Source: Candidatus Hydrogenedentes bacterium ADurb.Bin170 | GTDB taxonomy: Bacteria; Hydrogenedentota; Hydrogenedentia; Hydrogenedentales; CAITNO01 | Length of the DNA stretch: 40,032 bases | Assembly (NCBI GenBank): GCA_002070275.1 | Contig: MWCY01000028.1 | Coordinates: 1 to 40,032, forward strand | Direction: 5' to 3' | Shown: piece after piece, positions 1 through 6,875 of the stretch | How the letters are laid out: the number at the start of each line of letters is the position of its first letter | How positions within the stretch are numbered: position 1 is the first letter of the stretch | Notes under the pieces: generated by a model | Told to the model about the DNA's origin: nothing | Database searches by the model: none | Seen by the model: only the letters and a program-made list of their open reading frames with translations | Made by a program: the position numbers and the translations under genes

Positions 1-13
1 AAGACTCATCAAA

Positions 14-71
14 GTAAGAAAGCAAATGGCGTGACGAAAGCCGCTACGGTAAGATTAGCAAATGGCTTGAC
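14..71. repeat. Imperfect direct repeat at the left edge
   Basis: A unit of about 22 bases occurs twice, at 14-35 and 49-71. Both copies begin GTAAGA and share AGCAAATGGC followed by a G or T and then TGAC. They differ by one substitution in the 15-base core and a one-base indel before it. The repeat lies beyond the terminator of the hsp20 pair, in sequence with no convincing gene. Its function is unknown and it may belong to something left of the window. Confidence 0.45.
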
Positions 72-110
72 AGGATCCTTGTCAATGCCTATCCCGGAGC
101 ATAGTGCCAT

Positions 111-159
111 AAAAAAGAAGCCGGACGGACCGCAGATCTTCTGTTTGGGTCCGCCCGGC
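111..159 (-). terminator. Rho-independent terminator of the hsp20 pair
   Basis: Read on the minus strand, a 12-base stem (148-159 with 120-131, one mismatch) is followed by a T-rich tail from the A run at 111-116. It lies about 50 bases past the stop codon of the downstream hsp20 gene and should end that transcript. Confidence 0.8.
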
Positions 160-210
160 GACAACATCGGACGGGAGTTCCGATGGTTCATGCCTCGGTT
201 GATTTTGTGA

Positions 211-600
211 TTATGCAGTCACAGTCACATCAATTTTCCGGGGCTGCTGTTCTTTCACTTTCGGCAGGTGGATGGTAAGCACGCCATATTTCATTTCGGC
301 GGTAATGCCTGCCTGATCAACACGCTCGCTCAGCTGAAACTGCCTGAAGAAAGGCAGCAGTTCATATTCCTGACGGAGGAAATCCTCTTTCAGCTCCTGA
401 GAGGGGCGCGCCTTCAAAGTCAGTACATTTTTCTCCACATCCACTTCGATACTGTCTTTATCTACGCCCGGCAGATCGGCAACAACCACCAGCCCGGTAT
501 CTGTCTCAAAAATGTCCACGGGCGGTTTCAGCGTGCGTGTTTCTTCACGGGTATCAGGCACGTTCGGTTCGGTCGGTACGGGTACGGTTGTTTCTTTCAT
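211..600 (-). CDS. Small heat-shock protein, Hsp20/alpha-crystallin family (second copy)
   Basis: This 129-residue protein has a short N-terminal arm of about 25 residues, then an alpha-crystallin domain from about residue 28 to 120. The start of the domain reads VDIFETDTGLVVVADLPGV, and the diagnostic A-x-x-x-x-G-V-L motif is in AEMKYGVLTIHLPK near the end. Family members are ATP-independent holdases that bind unfolding proteins in the cytoplasm and pass them to DnaK or ClpB. A good AGGAG ribosome site sits before the ATG. The gene follows the other hsp20 by 39 bases and is probably cotranscribed from the same sigma-54-type promoter. The very short N-terminal arm compared with its partner suggests the two subunits differ in assembly or substrate choice. 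Confidence 0.93.
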   Translation of the reverse strand: MKETTVPVPTEPNVPDTREETRTLKPPVDIFETDTGLVVVADLPGVDKDSIEVDVEKNVLTLKARPSQELKEDFLRQEYELLPFFRQFQLSERVDQAGITAEMKYGVLTIHLPKVKEQQPRKIDVTVTA

Positions 601-639
601 GATATCTGTCTCCTTTTTCTGTTTTTCTTTCTGTGGTTC

Positions 640-1104
640 TCAGCTCACCTGAACGGAAATCTGCCTGGGCTTCGCCGCCTCATGTTTAGGCAGGGTCAGC
701 AGAAGCAATCCGTTCTTATACGCCGCAGTCACTTTGTCGCCGTCCACTTCTGCTGGAAGGCTGATCTCCCGGACGAATCGCCCGGCACCGCGTTCGTTGC
801 GATGCCATGCCTCTGCTTTCACATCCGGGTTAATGGCGGCTTTCTCACCGGAGAGTCGCAGCTGATCACGCAGTACGGAGACCTCAATACTGCCCGGGTT
901 CAGACCCGGCGCCAGCGCTTCCACATAGATCTTATCCTGGTCTTCCCGGATATTCACCAGCGGGTAGCGGCGTGCACCGAGGGAGGGCAGAAAAGCGGAC
1001 CGGGCATAAGCGCGGCTTGAAGGGGTGTACTGCTCAAAGACACGTTCCATCTCGTTGCGGATCGCTTGTAACTGTTGAAAAGGTTCCCAAAAAATGTGTG
1101 TCAT
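640..1104 (-). CDS. Small heat-shock protein, Hsp20/alpha-crystallin family (first copy)
   Basis: This 154-residue protein is a typical bacterial class A-like small Hsp. It has an N-terminal arm of about 45 residues starting MTHIFWEPFQQLQAIRNEMERV, an alpha-crystallin domain from about 48 to 145 (PLVNIREDQDKIYVEALAPGL) and the A-Y-K-N-G-L-L motif in AAYKNGLLLLTLPK. A short C-terminal extension follows. It is predicted to be a cytoplasmic holdase. It is the promoter-proximal gene of the pair, and the low similarity between the two proteins argues against a recent duplication. Its leader holds a sigma-54 promoter, a GC-rich stem-loop and a small hairpin over the ribosome site, so control at both transcription and translation is possible. 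No CIRCE element was seen. Confidence 0.94.
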   Translation of the reverse strand: MTHIFWEPFQQLQAIRNEMERVFEQYTPSSRAYARSAFLPSLGARRYPLVNIREDQDKIYVEALAPGLNPGSIEVSVLRDQLRLSGEKAAINPDVKAEAWHRNERGAGRFVREISLPAEVDGDKVTAAYKNGLLLLTLPKHEAAKPRQISVQVS

Positions 1105-1108
1105 GGCT

Positions 1109-1121
1109 GAAAGATCCTTTC
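1109..1121 (-). promoter_or_regulatory. Small hairpin covering the hsp20 ribosome-binding site
   Basis: On the minus-strand transcript, GAAAG and CTTTC flank a GAT loop, so the AAAGGA Shine-Dalgarno sequence lies inside a five-base-pair stem just before the start codon. Such a weak stem would melt with heat, as in simple RNA thermometers. That role is inference from position and gene type. Confidence 0.4.
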
Positions 1122-1140
1122 TATTTGTTTTTCCTTGTCA

Positions 1141-1167
1141 GCCGGCCGCCCCGGCGGAGCGGCCGGC
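1141..1167 (-). other. GC-only stem-loop in the hsp20 5' leader
   Basis: A perfect nine-base-pair stem made only of G and C (1141-1149 with 1159-1167) has a nine-base loop. It lies between the predicted transcription start near 1183 and the hsp20 start codon. On the plus strand it is followed by a short T-rich stretch, but no plus-strand gene precedes it. It is more likely an mRNA leader structure that protects the 5' end or shapes translation. Confidence 0.5.
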
Positions 1168-1193
1168 CTTTCTTTGCATGCCCAACTGTATAT

Positions 1194-1210
1194 GGCAAGT
1201 TGCGTGCCAA
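1194..1210 (-). promoter_or_regulatory. Sigma-54 (RpoN) promoter of the hsp20 pair
   Basis: Read on the minus strand, the sequence is TTGGCACG, four bases, then TTGCC. The invariant GG and GC are separated by exactly ten bases, as in the -24/-12 consensus. Transcription would start near 1183, leaving a leader of about 80 bases. Sigma-54 promoters need an AAA+ enhancer-binding activator, and none is encoded in this window. An AT-rich stretch at about 1215-1260 and a palindrome at 1324-1355 complete the usual layout. Confidence 0.75.
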
Positions 1211-1323
1211 AACAGAAAAAGAGCATTATAAAAAAACATATCTTACTGAATATGAACAAGATATTGATTTTTCTTTGGAGACTGCTGACGCGCCTGTGTT
1301 TTTGGAAGGCCGTCTCTGTCTGA

Positions 1324-1355
1324 TTCAAAAGGAAACAGTACTCCTTCCTTTTGAA
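1324..1355. promoter_or_regulatory. Perfect palindrome, candidate enhancer or operator site
   Basis: Two perfect 11-base arms (TTCAAAAGGAA and its complement) are separated by ten bases. The site is about 140-170 bases upstream of the predicted sigma-54 start for hsp20, a normal distance for an enhancer-binding activator. It is also about 75-100 bases upstream of the predicted promoter of the divergent haem/FGE gene and could serve that gene instead. No T run follows, so a terminator is unlikely. The rest of the roughly 400-base gap between hsp20 and the haem/FGE gene holds only the two promoters and leader structures listed here. Confidence 0.5.
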
Positions 1356-1427
1356 ACAGCACCGCAGTACCCTTTGTCGTCGAGCCCCTCCGCCGTATTC
1401 GCTCTTTCGCCCGCATCTCTTTTTTGT

Positions 1428-1456
1428 TTGGCTCTTTTCAGCGTCCTTGCTATACT
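1428..1456 (+). promoter_or_regulatory. Sigma-70-type promoter for the HzsA-like gene
   Basis: TTGGCT at 1428-1433 and TATACT at 1451-1456 are separated by 17 bases. The predicted start near 1463 would give a leader of about 40 bases before the ATG at 1505. Confidence 0.5.
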
Positions 1457-1504
1457 TATTTATGTGCACTGTTAACAAACCTCGTCCAGAAGAAAGAGAG
1501 TTCC

Positions 1505-4500
1505 ATGCAATTCTGCCTTTGCCCCCACCGAAATCTGATTCCGTTTCTTTTTGTGCTGATCCTTTCCGCTTTCTTTTCCGCATCAGGACTTTACGCTCAG
1601 GAAGAAGGATGGTCGGAAGCGCTGTCGGCTGCAAGAGATCAATTCCAGAGCCGTGATGAGGCATCCGCCTCGGAAGCAGTCACCCTAAGCGCCTGGTACA
1701 AAACGGCAGTCTTTGCGAATGTCGCTTTTGATGATGTGGCGCTTCCGGAACAATCCCGGCATCTCAATGAACGCAACGAGGACGGGGGCCGCCTGTGGCT
1801 CCGTGATAGAGACCTTCAGGACGGCATCGTCAATTCTCTTACCTGCGGCGATGGTTCGGCACTATATCTGGCACGCACGATTCGGATTCAGGAGCCAATT
1901 CTGTTAAACATCGGTTTGGGAAGTGACGACGGTATCAAAGTCTGGCTCAACGGAACGCTTGTCCACAGCAATAATGCGGCACGGGTACTGTCTCCCGAAG
2001 CGGACACCCTTACGCTGCCCCTGCTTGATAAAGACAATTTTCTGGTTGTTAAAATTTACAATGTCAGCGGCGGCTGCGGCTTTTATTTCAATATCCGGGA
2101 TGACGGCGCCAAAAATCTCTGGAGGGGTGTGGAGAAAAGCTATCCTCAGGCGTGTCTCCGGATGGCACAGGATCTGGGCGGAACCGATCCATCTGAATGG
2201 ATTGCCAGTGCTGATCCGACGGAGCTTTCAGCGGCAATGGTATCGAAGCGCCTCCAGGGCATGAAAGAAATACAGAACAGGTGGCAGGAAAAATGGGACG
2301 CTATGACAGCATCCGGTGCGGGGGCGCTGACACAGCTGCAATTTTATCAGCACCTGTGCGAGAGCGGTGCGCTTCTGGAGCGTTTCAATCAGATCAACCG
2401 GGAGGCCTTAAGGCTTGCCGTCGAATATCTGGTCAAGGAATTTCCCGACCGTTATGCCGGAGGGCGCGCCTATCTGGACGAACTCGCCGCTCTTGAAGCG
2501 CAGCTGCCTGAGTATTTTGCCGCACTGGGGGAAAATGCCCCCGAAGCCAGGGATATCAGCGCCCGATGGGAAGCGCTGCAGCGGACAGCGCTGCTTGCCA
2601 ATCCACTGCTTGACTTTGAAAAAATTCTTCTGGTGAAAAGGCATGAACGCCAGCTGGGCCTGCCTCAGAACTGGCAGGGGAACTGCTCCATGCCCAGGCG
2701 CGGTTACGACAATGAGCTGGCTCTATTGGACTACCGGACTCAGAACAGTCAGCCGGAAACGCTGTTCCGCCCGGAAAAAGATTATTTTGTGGGCGATGTC
2801 GATCTCCACTTTGACGGCGACAGAATGCTCTTCTCCATGATCGGCAGCCACAACCGCTGGCAGATATGGGAATTGAACAGCGACGGCACCGGTCTGAGGC
2901 AGGTAACGCCCGGCGCTGAAGAGGATGTGGACAACTATGATGCCTGCTATCTTCCTGACGGGAGGATTATCTACGACTCCACCCTCTGTATGCAGGGCAT
3001 TCCCTGTGTGACCGGAAGCGATGCTGTCGCAAACCTCTGTATCATGAATGCCGATGGAAGCGGCATACGGCAGCTCTGCTTTGATCAGGATCACGACTGG
3101 TGTCCCACAGTGCTGAACAACGGCAGAATCCTTTTCAGCCGCTGGGAATATTCCGATACGCCGCACTATTTTACGCGCGTCCTTTTCCATATGAACCCCG
3201 ACGGCACCAATCAGGTGGAATACTACGGCAGCAATTCCTTCTGGCCCAACTCCATGTTCTACACGCGGCCCATCCCGAACAACCCCAGCCAGGTGGTCAC
3301 CATTGTGTCGGGTCATCACGGCGTGGCACGCATGGGCGAACTGGTACTTCTTGATTCAGCGCGGGGCCGTCACGAAGCAAGCGGCGTGGTTCAGCGGATT
3401 CCGGGCAGAGGACAACCGGTGGAGCCTGTCATCGAAGACCAGCTTGTGGACGAGATCTGGCCGAAATTTCTGCATCCCTACCCGCTCAGTGAACACTTCT
3501 TCCTTGTTTCATGCAAACCATCCCCGCCGCAGCCCTGGGGTATTTATCTCGTCGACACTTTCGATAACATGCTGCTTCTTCACGAAGAAAAGGGCTATGC
3601 CCTTTTCGAGCCCCTGCCGTTCCGTGCGATAGCAACGCCGCCCGCCATCCCCGATCGGGTTAACCTTGAAGCGAAGGATGCGTCTGTCTATCTGATGGAT
3701 GTCTATGCGGGCGAAGGGCTGAAAGATGTGCCGCCCGGAACAGTAAAAGCGCTCCGTGTTTATTCTTTCCATTACTGCTATCAGCATATGGGCGGCCATG
3801 AGCATGTGGGCGTGGAAGGGCCCTGGGACGTGCGCCGTATTCTGGGTACAGTCCCTGTGATGCCCGACGGCTCCGCTTTCTTCAAAGTGCCCGCCAACAC
3901 ACCCATTGCCGTACAGCCGCTGGACAGCGAGGGCAAAGCCCTGCAGGTCATGCGCAGCTGGTTTACCGCCATGCCCGGCGAAGTGCTTTCCTGTGTGGGC
4001 TGCCACGAACCGCAAAATACCACACCTTCCCTGCATTATAACCGGGCGGCGCGCCGTACACCCGACCAAATCTTACCCTGGTACGGACTTGCCAGGGGAT
4101 TCAGCTTCCATCACGAAATCCAGCCCGTTCTGGATCGGCACTGCGCAGGCTGCCATGACCGTGACGATTACCCCGACGGCAGGCCCAACCTCAGCAACCG
4201 GAGCGGCAGAGATCACGCCAATTTCACCCTGTCCTATCTGGCGCTGCACCCCTTCGTCCGCCGACCCGGTCCGGAAAGCGACTATCATCTCCAGATCCCC
4301 CTGGAGTGGCACGCCGACACCAGCGAGCTGATTCAGATGCTTAAAAAAGGACATCACGGCGTTCAGCTGGATACTGAAGCCTGGGACCGCCTCACCACCT
4401 GGATAGATCTGAATGTGCCCGATCATGGCAGATGGACCGACCATACGGACAAGGCTAAGGCCTGTGCCGGGCGCCGTGCCGAATTACGCGCTCTTTACGC

Positions 4501-5530
4501 CTGCACGCCCGAAGATAATTCGGAAGCGGATCTGGTGGAAGCGGCATACCCCCGGGAATTTGTCAAGCATGAAAAACCCGCTCTGGATGCACCGGCACCG
4601 GCACTGGAAAGCTGGCCCTTTGACCGGGCACAGGCAGAAGCCCGGCAAGCACAGGCGGGCAGCATACAGCGCCGCACCGTTGACCTCGGCAACGGCACCA
4701 CCATGGAATTTGCACTCATCCCTGCCGGAAAGTTTGTTATGGGCGGCGACCGCTTCGCCGATGAATATCCCCGGACTGTCGTGGAAATTGAAAAACCGTT
4801 CTGGCTGGGAACCACCGAGGTGACCAATGAACAGTACAGGTGTTTCAACCCTGCCCATGACAGCCGTTACATTGACCAGCATTCCAAAGACCATACAACC
4901 CCGGGCTATCCGGCGAATGAGCCGTTGCAGCCCGTCATCAGGGTCAGCTGGAACGATGCGCTGGCGTTCACGCAGTGGCTGTCGGAAAAACTTCAGGTGC
5001 CCTGCACGCTGCCTACGGAGGCACAATGGGAGTGGGCGTGTCGCGCCGGTACGGACAGCCCCTTCTACTACGGAGGCCCGGATACTGATTTCAGCGCCTT
5101 CGCCAATCTTGCGGATCTCTCAACCAGAAAACTCGCGGTTGCAGGCGTGAATCCTCAGCCTATCGCCAATCCGAACCGCTTTCAGGACTTCTTCCCCAAG
5201 GATGCCCGCTTCGATGACGGACAGCGAATTGTCTGCGTCGTCGGCATGTATGAACCCAACGTCTGGGGACTCTTCGACATGCACGGCAATGTGAGCGAGT
5301 GGACACTCTCCGCCTGGCGTCCTTATCCCTATCAGGAGCAGGACGGAAGAAATAACCCTGATGTTCAGGAGAAACGTGTTGTGCGCGGCGGCTCCTGGTC
5401 AGACCGGCCGAAGCGTGCCCGTTCCGAGTTCCGCCTGGCTTACGAGCCCTGGCAGGGCGTTTTCAATGTAGGCTTCCGTGTCGCTCTTCCCTGCACGGAA
5501 GAGGAGAGCATGCTGGCGGCTGCACATTAA
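1505..5530 (+). CDS. Secreted two-haem HzsA-like protein fused to an FGE-sulfatase domain
   Basis: The ATG at 1505 is chosen because it directly precedes a signal peptide (to about residue 32) and has a purine-rich ribosome site. An upstream in-frame start at 1424 would bury that signal. The mature part of this 1341-residue protein begins with a beta-sandwich resembling galactose-binding or PA14-type domains (about 60-210). A helical stretch follows, then a WD40/PD40-like propeller (about 430-600) of the kind found in hydrazine synthase alpha subunits. Two CxxCH haem motifs follow (CVGCH at 830-834, CAGCH at 880-884). The C-terminus (about 1067-1335) is an FGE-sulfatase fold with GGxxFADEYP-, LPTEAQWEWACRAG- and RVVRGGSW-type motifs. 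The two active-site cysteines of true formylglycine-generating enzyme are absent after RGGSW. A periplasmic redox or ligand-binding role is likely. The substrate is unknown, and nothing here supports anammox chemistry. Confidence 0.85.
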   Translation: MQFCLCPHRNLIPFLFVLILSAFFSASGLYAQEEGWSEALSAARDQFQSRDEASASEAVTLSAWYKTAVFANVAFDDVALPEQSRHLNERNEDGGRLWLRDRDLQDGIVNSLTCGDGSALYLARTIRIQEPILLNIGLGSDDGIKVWLNGTLVHSNNAARVLSPEADTLTLPLLDKDNFLVVKIYNVSGGCGFYFNIRDDGAKNLWRGVEKSYPQACLRMAQDLGGTDPSEWIASADPTELSAAMVSKRLQGMKEIQNRWQEKWDAMTASGAGALTQLQFYQHLCESGALLERFNQINREALRLAVEYLVKEFPDRYAGGRAYLDELAALEAQLPEYFAALGENAPEARDISARWEALQRTALLANPLLDFEKILLVKRHERQLGLPQNWQGNCSMPRRGYDNELALLDYRTQNSQPETLFRPEKDYFVGDVDLHFDGDRMLFSMIGSHNRWQIWELNSDGTGLRQVTPGAEEDVDNYDACYLPDGRIIYDSTLCMQGIPCVTGSDAVANLCIMNADGSGIRQLCFDQDHDWCPTVLNNGRILFSRWEYSDTPHYFTRVLFHMNPDGTNQVEYYGSNSFWPNSMFYTRPIPNNPSQVVTIVSGHHGVARMGELVLLDSARGRHEASGVVQRIPGRGQPVEPVIEDQLVDEIWPKFLHPYPLSEHFFLVSCKPSPPQPWGIYLVDTFDNMLLLHEEKGYALFEPLPFRAIATPPAIPDRVNLEAKDASVYLMDVYAGEGLKDVPPGTVKALRVYSFHYCYQHMGGHEHVGVEGPWDVRRILGTVPVMPDGSAFFKVPANTPIAVQPLDSEGKALQVMRSWFTAMPGEVLSCVGCHEPQNTTPSLHYNRAARRTPDQILPWYGLARGFSFHHEIQPVLDRHCAGCHDRDDYPDGRPNLSNRSGRDHANFTLSYLALHPFVRRPGPESDYHLQIPLEWHADTSELIQMLKKGHHGVQLDTEAWDRLTTWIDLNVPDHGRWTDHTDKAKACAGRRAELRALYACTPEDNSEADLVEAAYPREFVKHEKPALDAPAPALESWPFDRAQAEARQAQAGSIQRRTVDLGNGTTMEFALIPAGKFVMGGDRFADEYPRTVVEIEKPFWLGTTEVTNEQYRCFNPAHDSRYIDQHSKDHTTPGYPANEPLQPVIRVSWNDALAFTQWLSEKLQVPCTLPTEAQWEWACRAGTDSPFYYGGPDTDFSAFANLADLSTRKLAVAGVNPQPIANPNRFQDFFPKDARFDDGQRIVCVVGMYEPNVWGLFDMHGNVSEWTLSAWRPYPYQEQDGRNNPDVQEKRVVRGGSWSDRPKRARSEFRLAYEPWQGVFNVGFRVALPCTEEESMLAAAH

Positions 5531-5545
5531 GCATACCGGCAGGAA

Positions 5546-5575
5546 ACCGCTGTATCCCCTGAATACGGGGGCGGT
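5546..5575 (+). terminator. Weak hairpin between convergent genes
   Basis: ACCGC and GCGGT enclose a CCCC/GGGG stem, with five unpaired bases on one side. There is no T tail on either strand. It is the only visible structure in the 47 bases between the two convergent stop codons, so terminator function is only a guess. Confidence 0.25.
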
Positions 5576-5577
5576 GC

Positions 5578-5943
5578 TCAACCGAAGGCACTGCCCTCGA
5601 ATTCCATGTTGCAGTACATGCATTTTTTAAGGCGTGAATTGGAAACCCGCCCGCATTGGGGGCATCGTACCGGATGCGTCGTCATTTTGCCGTCTAGCTT
5701 GCCGTCCCGGAGATCCACTTCCTGCGCCTTTTTCTCCAGGTCCGCATCGGTCAGCCCGAGTTTTGAGCAGATCAGTTCCCACATTGCCTGATTCAGCAGA
5801 CACAAACGCTCCACTTCGTTACGAAGGTCGTTGGTTTCCGTGGTTATCATCCGCTGCTGCCGGGCAACCTGCGCATCTTTCTCTATCTGATTCTGGACAT
5901 CTCTGAGATCCTGTGCCAACCGGGCTCCCCAGAATAAATTCAT
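5578..5943 (-). CDS. Coiled-coil protein with C-terminal zinc ribbon
   Basis: No family is recognised for this 121-residue protein. Residues 1-70 look like a charged, heptad-rich helix (MNLFWGARLAQDLRDVQNQIEKD onwards). The C-terminus carries two CxxC knuckles (CPQC and CMYC) about 13 residues apart, typical of a rubredoxin-like zinc ribbon. The ATG at 5943 is chosen over a start 20 codons upstream because it has a strong AAAGGAG site. It also overlaps the stop of the upstream dehydrogenase as ATGA, so translation is probably coupled. The pairing suggests the two proteins are made in fixed ratio. The ribbon could bind nucleic acid or protein. No function is assigned. Confidence 0.75.
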   Translation of the reverse strand: MNLFWGARLAQDLRDVQNQIEKDAQVARQQRMITTETNDLRNEVERLCLLNQAMWELICSKLGLTDADLEKKAQEVDLRDGKLDGKMTTHPVRCPQCGRVSNSRLKKCMYCNMEFEGSAFG

Positions 5944-6749
5944 TTCTTTCTCTCCTTTCTGTAACTGCCTTGGCGAAGCAGCAGGCGGATTAACGCCGGA
6001 CAAAAACGCTTCAGCCAGGACAGCACCACGCCGTGAAATGTAACCACCACGACTGCTTTCTTTTTATACACCGCTTTCAGAATAACAGATGCTGCTTTTG
6101 AAGCGGGCATGACCAGCCAGGAGGGAACCGGGTCACCTCTGCCTGTGCGTGCGCCCCGGTTATCCAGAAGCCGGATCTCGCTCTCCACAAATCCCGGGTT
6201 GACCAGCGTCACAGCGATGCCCTCTTTTCCCAGATCATAGTAAAGAGATTCGGCAAGCCCGACTACGGCAAATTTGCTGGCGTTATAAGGCGAGCTGCCG
6301 GGTGTACCGGCAAGCCCTGCCACGCTGCCCACCAGCACAGCCTGCCCCTGCGATGCCTTCAATGCCTCCAGAGAAGCGAATAAGGTGTGGAGCACTCCGA
6401 AAAAATTCACTTCAAACTGATGCCGGTAATCTTCCGTGGTCAGCCTCGAAAACGGGGAAGTGACTCCGATACCCGCATTGGCAACCACCAGATCCAGCCT
6501 GCCGAAACGCTCCAGCGCCAAAGCCACAGCGCCTTCCAGGTCTGACGGAACAGTGACATCACCTGCATAGACAGCAACCTGCGCACCGGATGCCTCCAGC
6601 TCCGACTGAAGCGCCTGCAGCCGGTCGGCACGGCGGGCAAAAAGACAGAGCCCGGCACCTTCCGCCGCCAGCTGACGGGCAAGGGCTTCGCCTATGCCGG
6701 ATGATGCGCCTGTGATTAACGCGACTTTATCCTGAAAGCGTTTTTTCAT
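5940..6749 (-). CDS. Short-chain dehydrogenase/reductase (SDR family)
   Basis: This 269-residue classical SDR has the nucleotide-binding TGASSGIG at residues 13-20, NAG at 91-93, the active-site Ser at 142 and the YNASK catalytic Tyr155/Lys159 pair. FARR at the end of beta-2, with Arg after a non-acidic residue, leans toward NADP(H). A basic, hydrophobic C-terminal tail (about 230-269, KKKAVVVV to RKERKK) could associate with the membrane, as in SDRs acting on lipids or retinol-like substrates. The substrate cannot be deduced. AAGGAAG precedes the ATG. Its stop codon overlaps the start of the zinc-ribbon gene. A strong terminator separates it from the upstream oxidoreductase, so it has its own promoter somewhere in the 6750-6780 area, which I could not identify. 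Confidence 0.92.
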   Translation of the reverse strand: MKKRFQDKVALITGASSGIGEALARQLAAEGAGLCLFARRADRLQALQSELEASGAQVAVYAGDVTVPSDLEGAVALALERFGRLDLVVANAGIGVTSPFSRLTTEDYRHQFEVNFFGVLHTLFASLEALKASQGQAVLVGSVAGLAGTPGSSPYNASKFAVVGLAESLYYDLGKEGIAVTLVNPGFVESEIRLLDNRGARTGRGDPVPSWLVMPASKAASVILKAVYKKKAVVVVTFHGVVLSWLKRFCPALIRLLLRQGSYRKERKK

Positions 6750-6776
6750 CCGTCTTCCTTTTCTGTAACCGCGCTG

Positions 6777-6824
6777 AAAAATGAGGAGCCGGGACTGGAG
6801 AATTGCTCACAGACCCCGGCTCCT
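6777..6824 (-). terminator. Rho-independent terminator of the Gfo/Idh/MocA gene
   Basis: A perfect ten-base-pair stem (6784-6793 with 6815-6824) is followed on the minus strand by CATTTTTC. It lies about 50 bases beyond the stop codon of the oxidoreductase. Confidence 0.75.
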
Positions 6825-6875
6825 GACAATACTGATCAGGCCGGTCGCTGGCACTCCGCCTGAACAAAAAAGGAA

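Noticed and set aside
1-191. A possible 60-residue minus-strand protein (9-191)
   Set aside because: It overlaps the hsp20 terminator and has no ribosome site or family-like features.
268-1020. A long plus-strand open frame opposite the two hsp20 genes
   Set aside because: It is antisense to two clear Hsp20 proteins, Cys/Phe/His-rich and without a ribosome site.
1141-1169. GC-only hairpin as a plus-strand terminator
   Set aside because: The T stretch is short and mixed and there is no plus-strand gene upstream. A leader structure for hsp20 fits better.
1505-5530. True hydrazine synthase and an anammox organism
   Set aside because: Only two haem sites are present, the protein is fused to an FGE domain, and no hydrazine dehydrogenase or other hzs gene is nearby.
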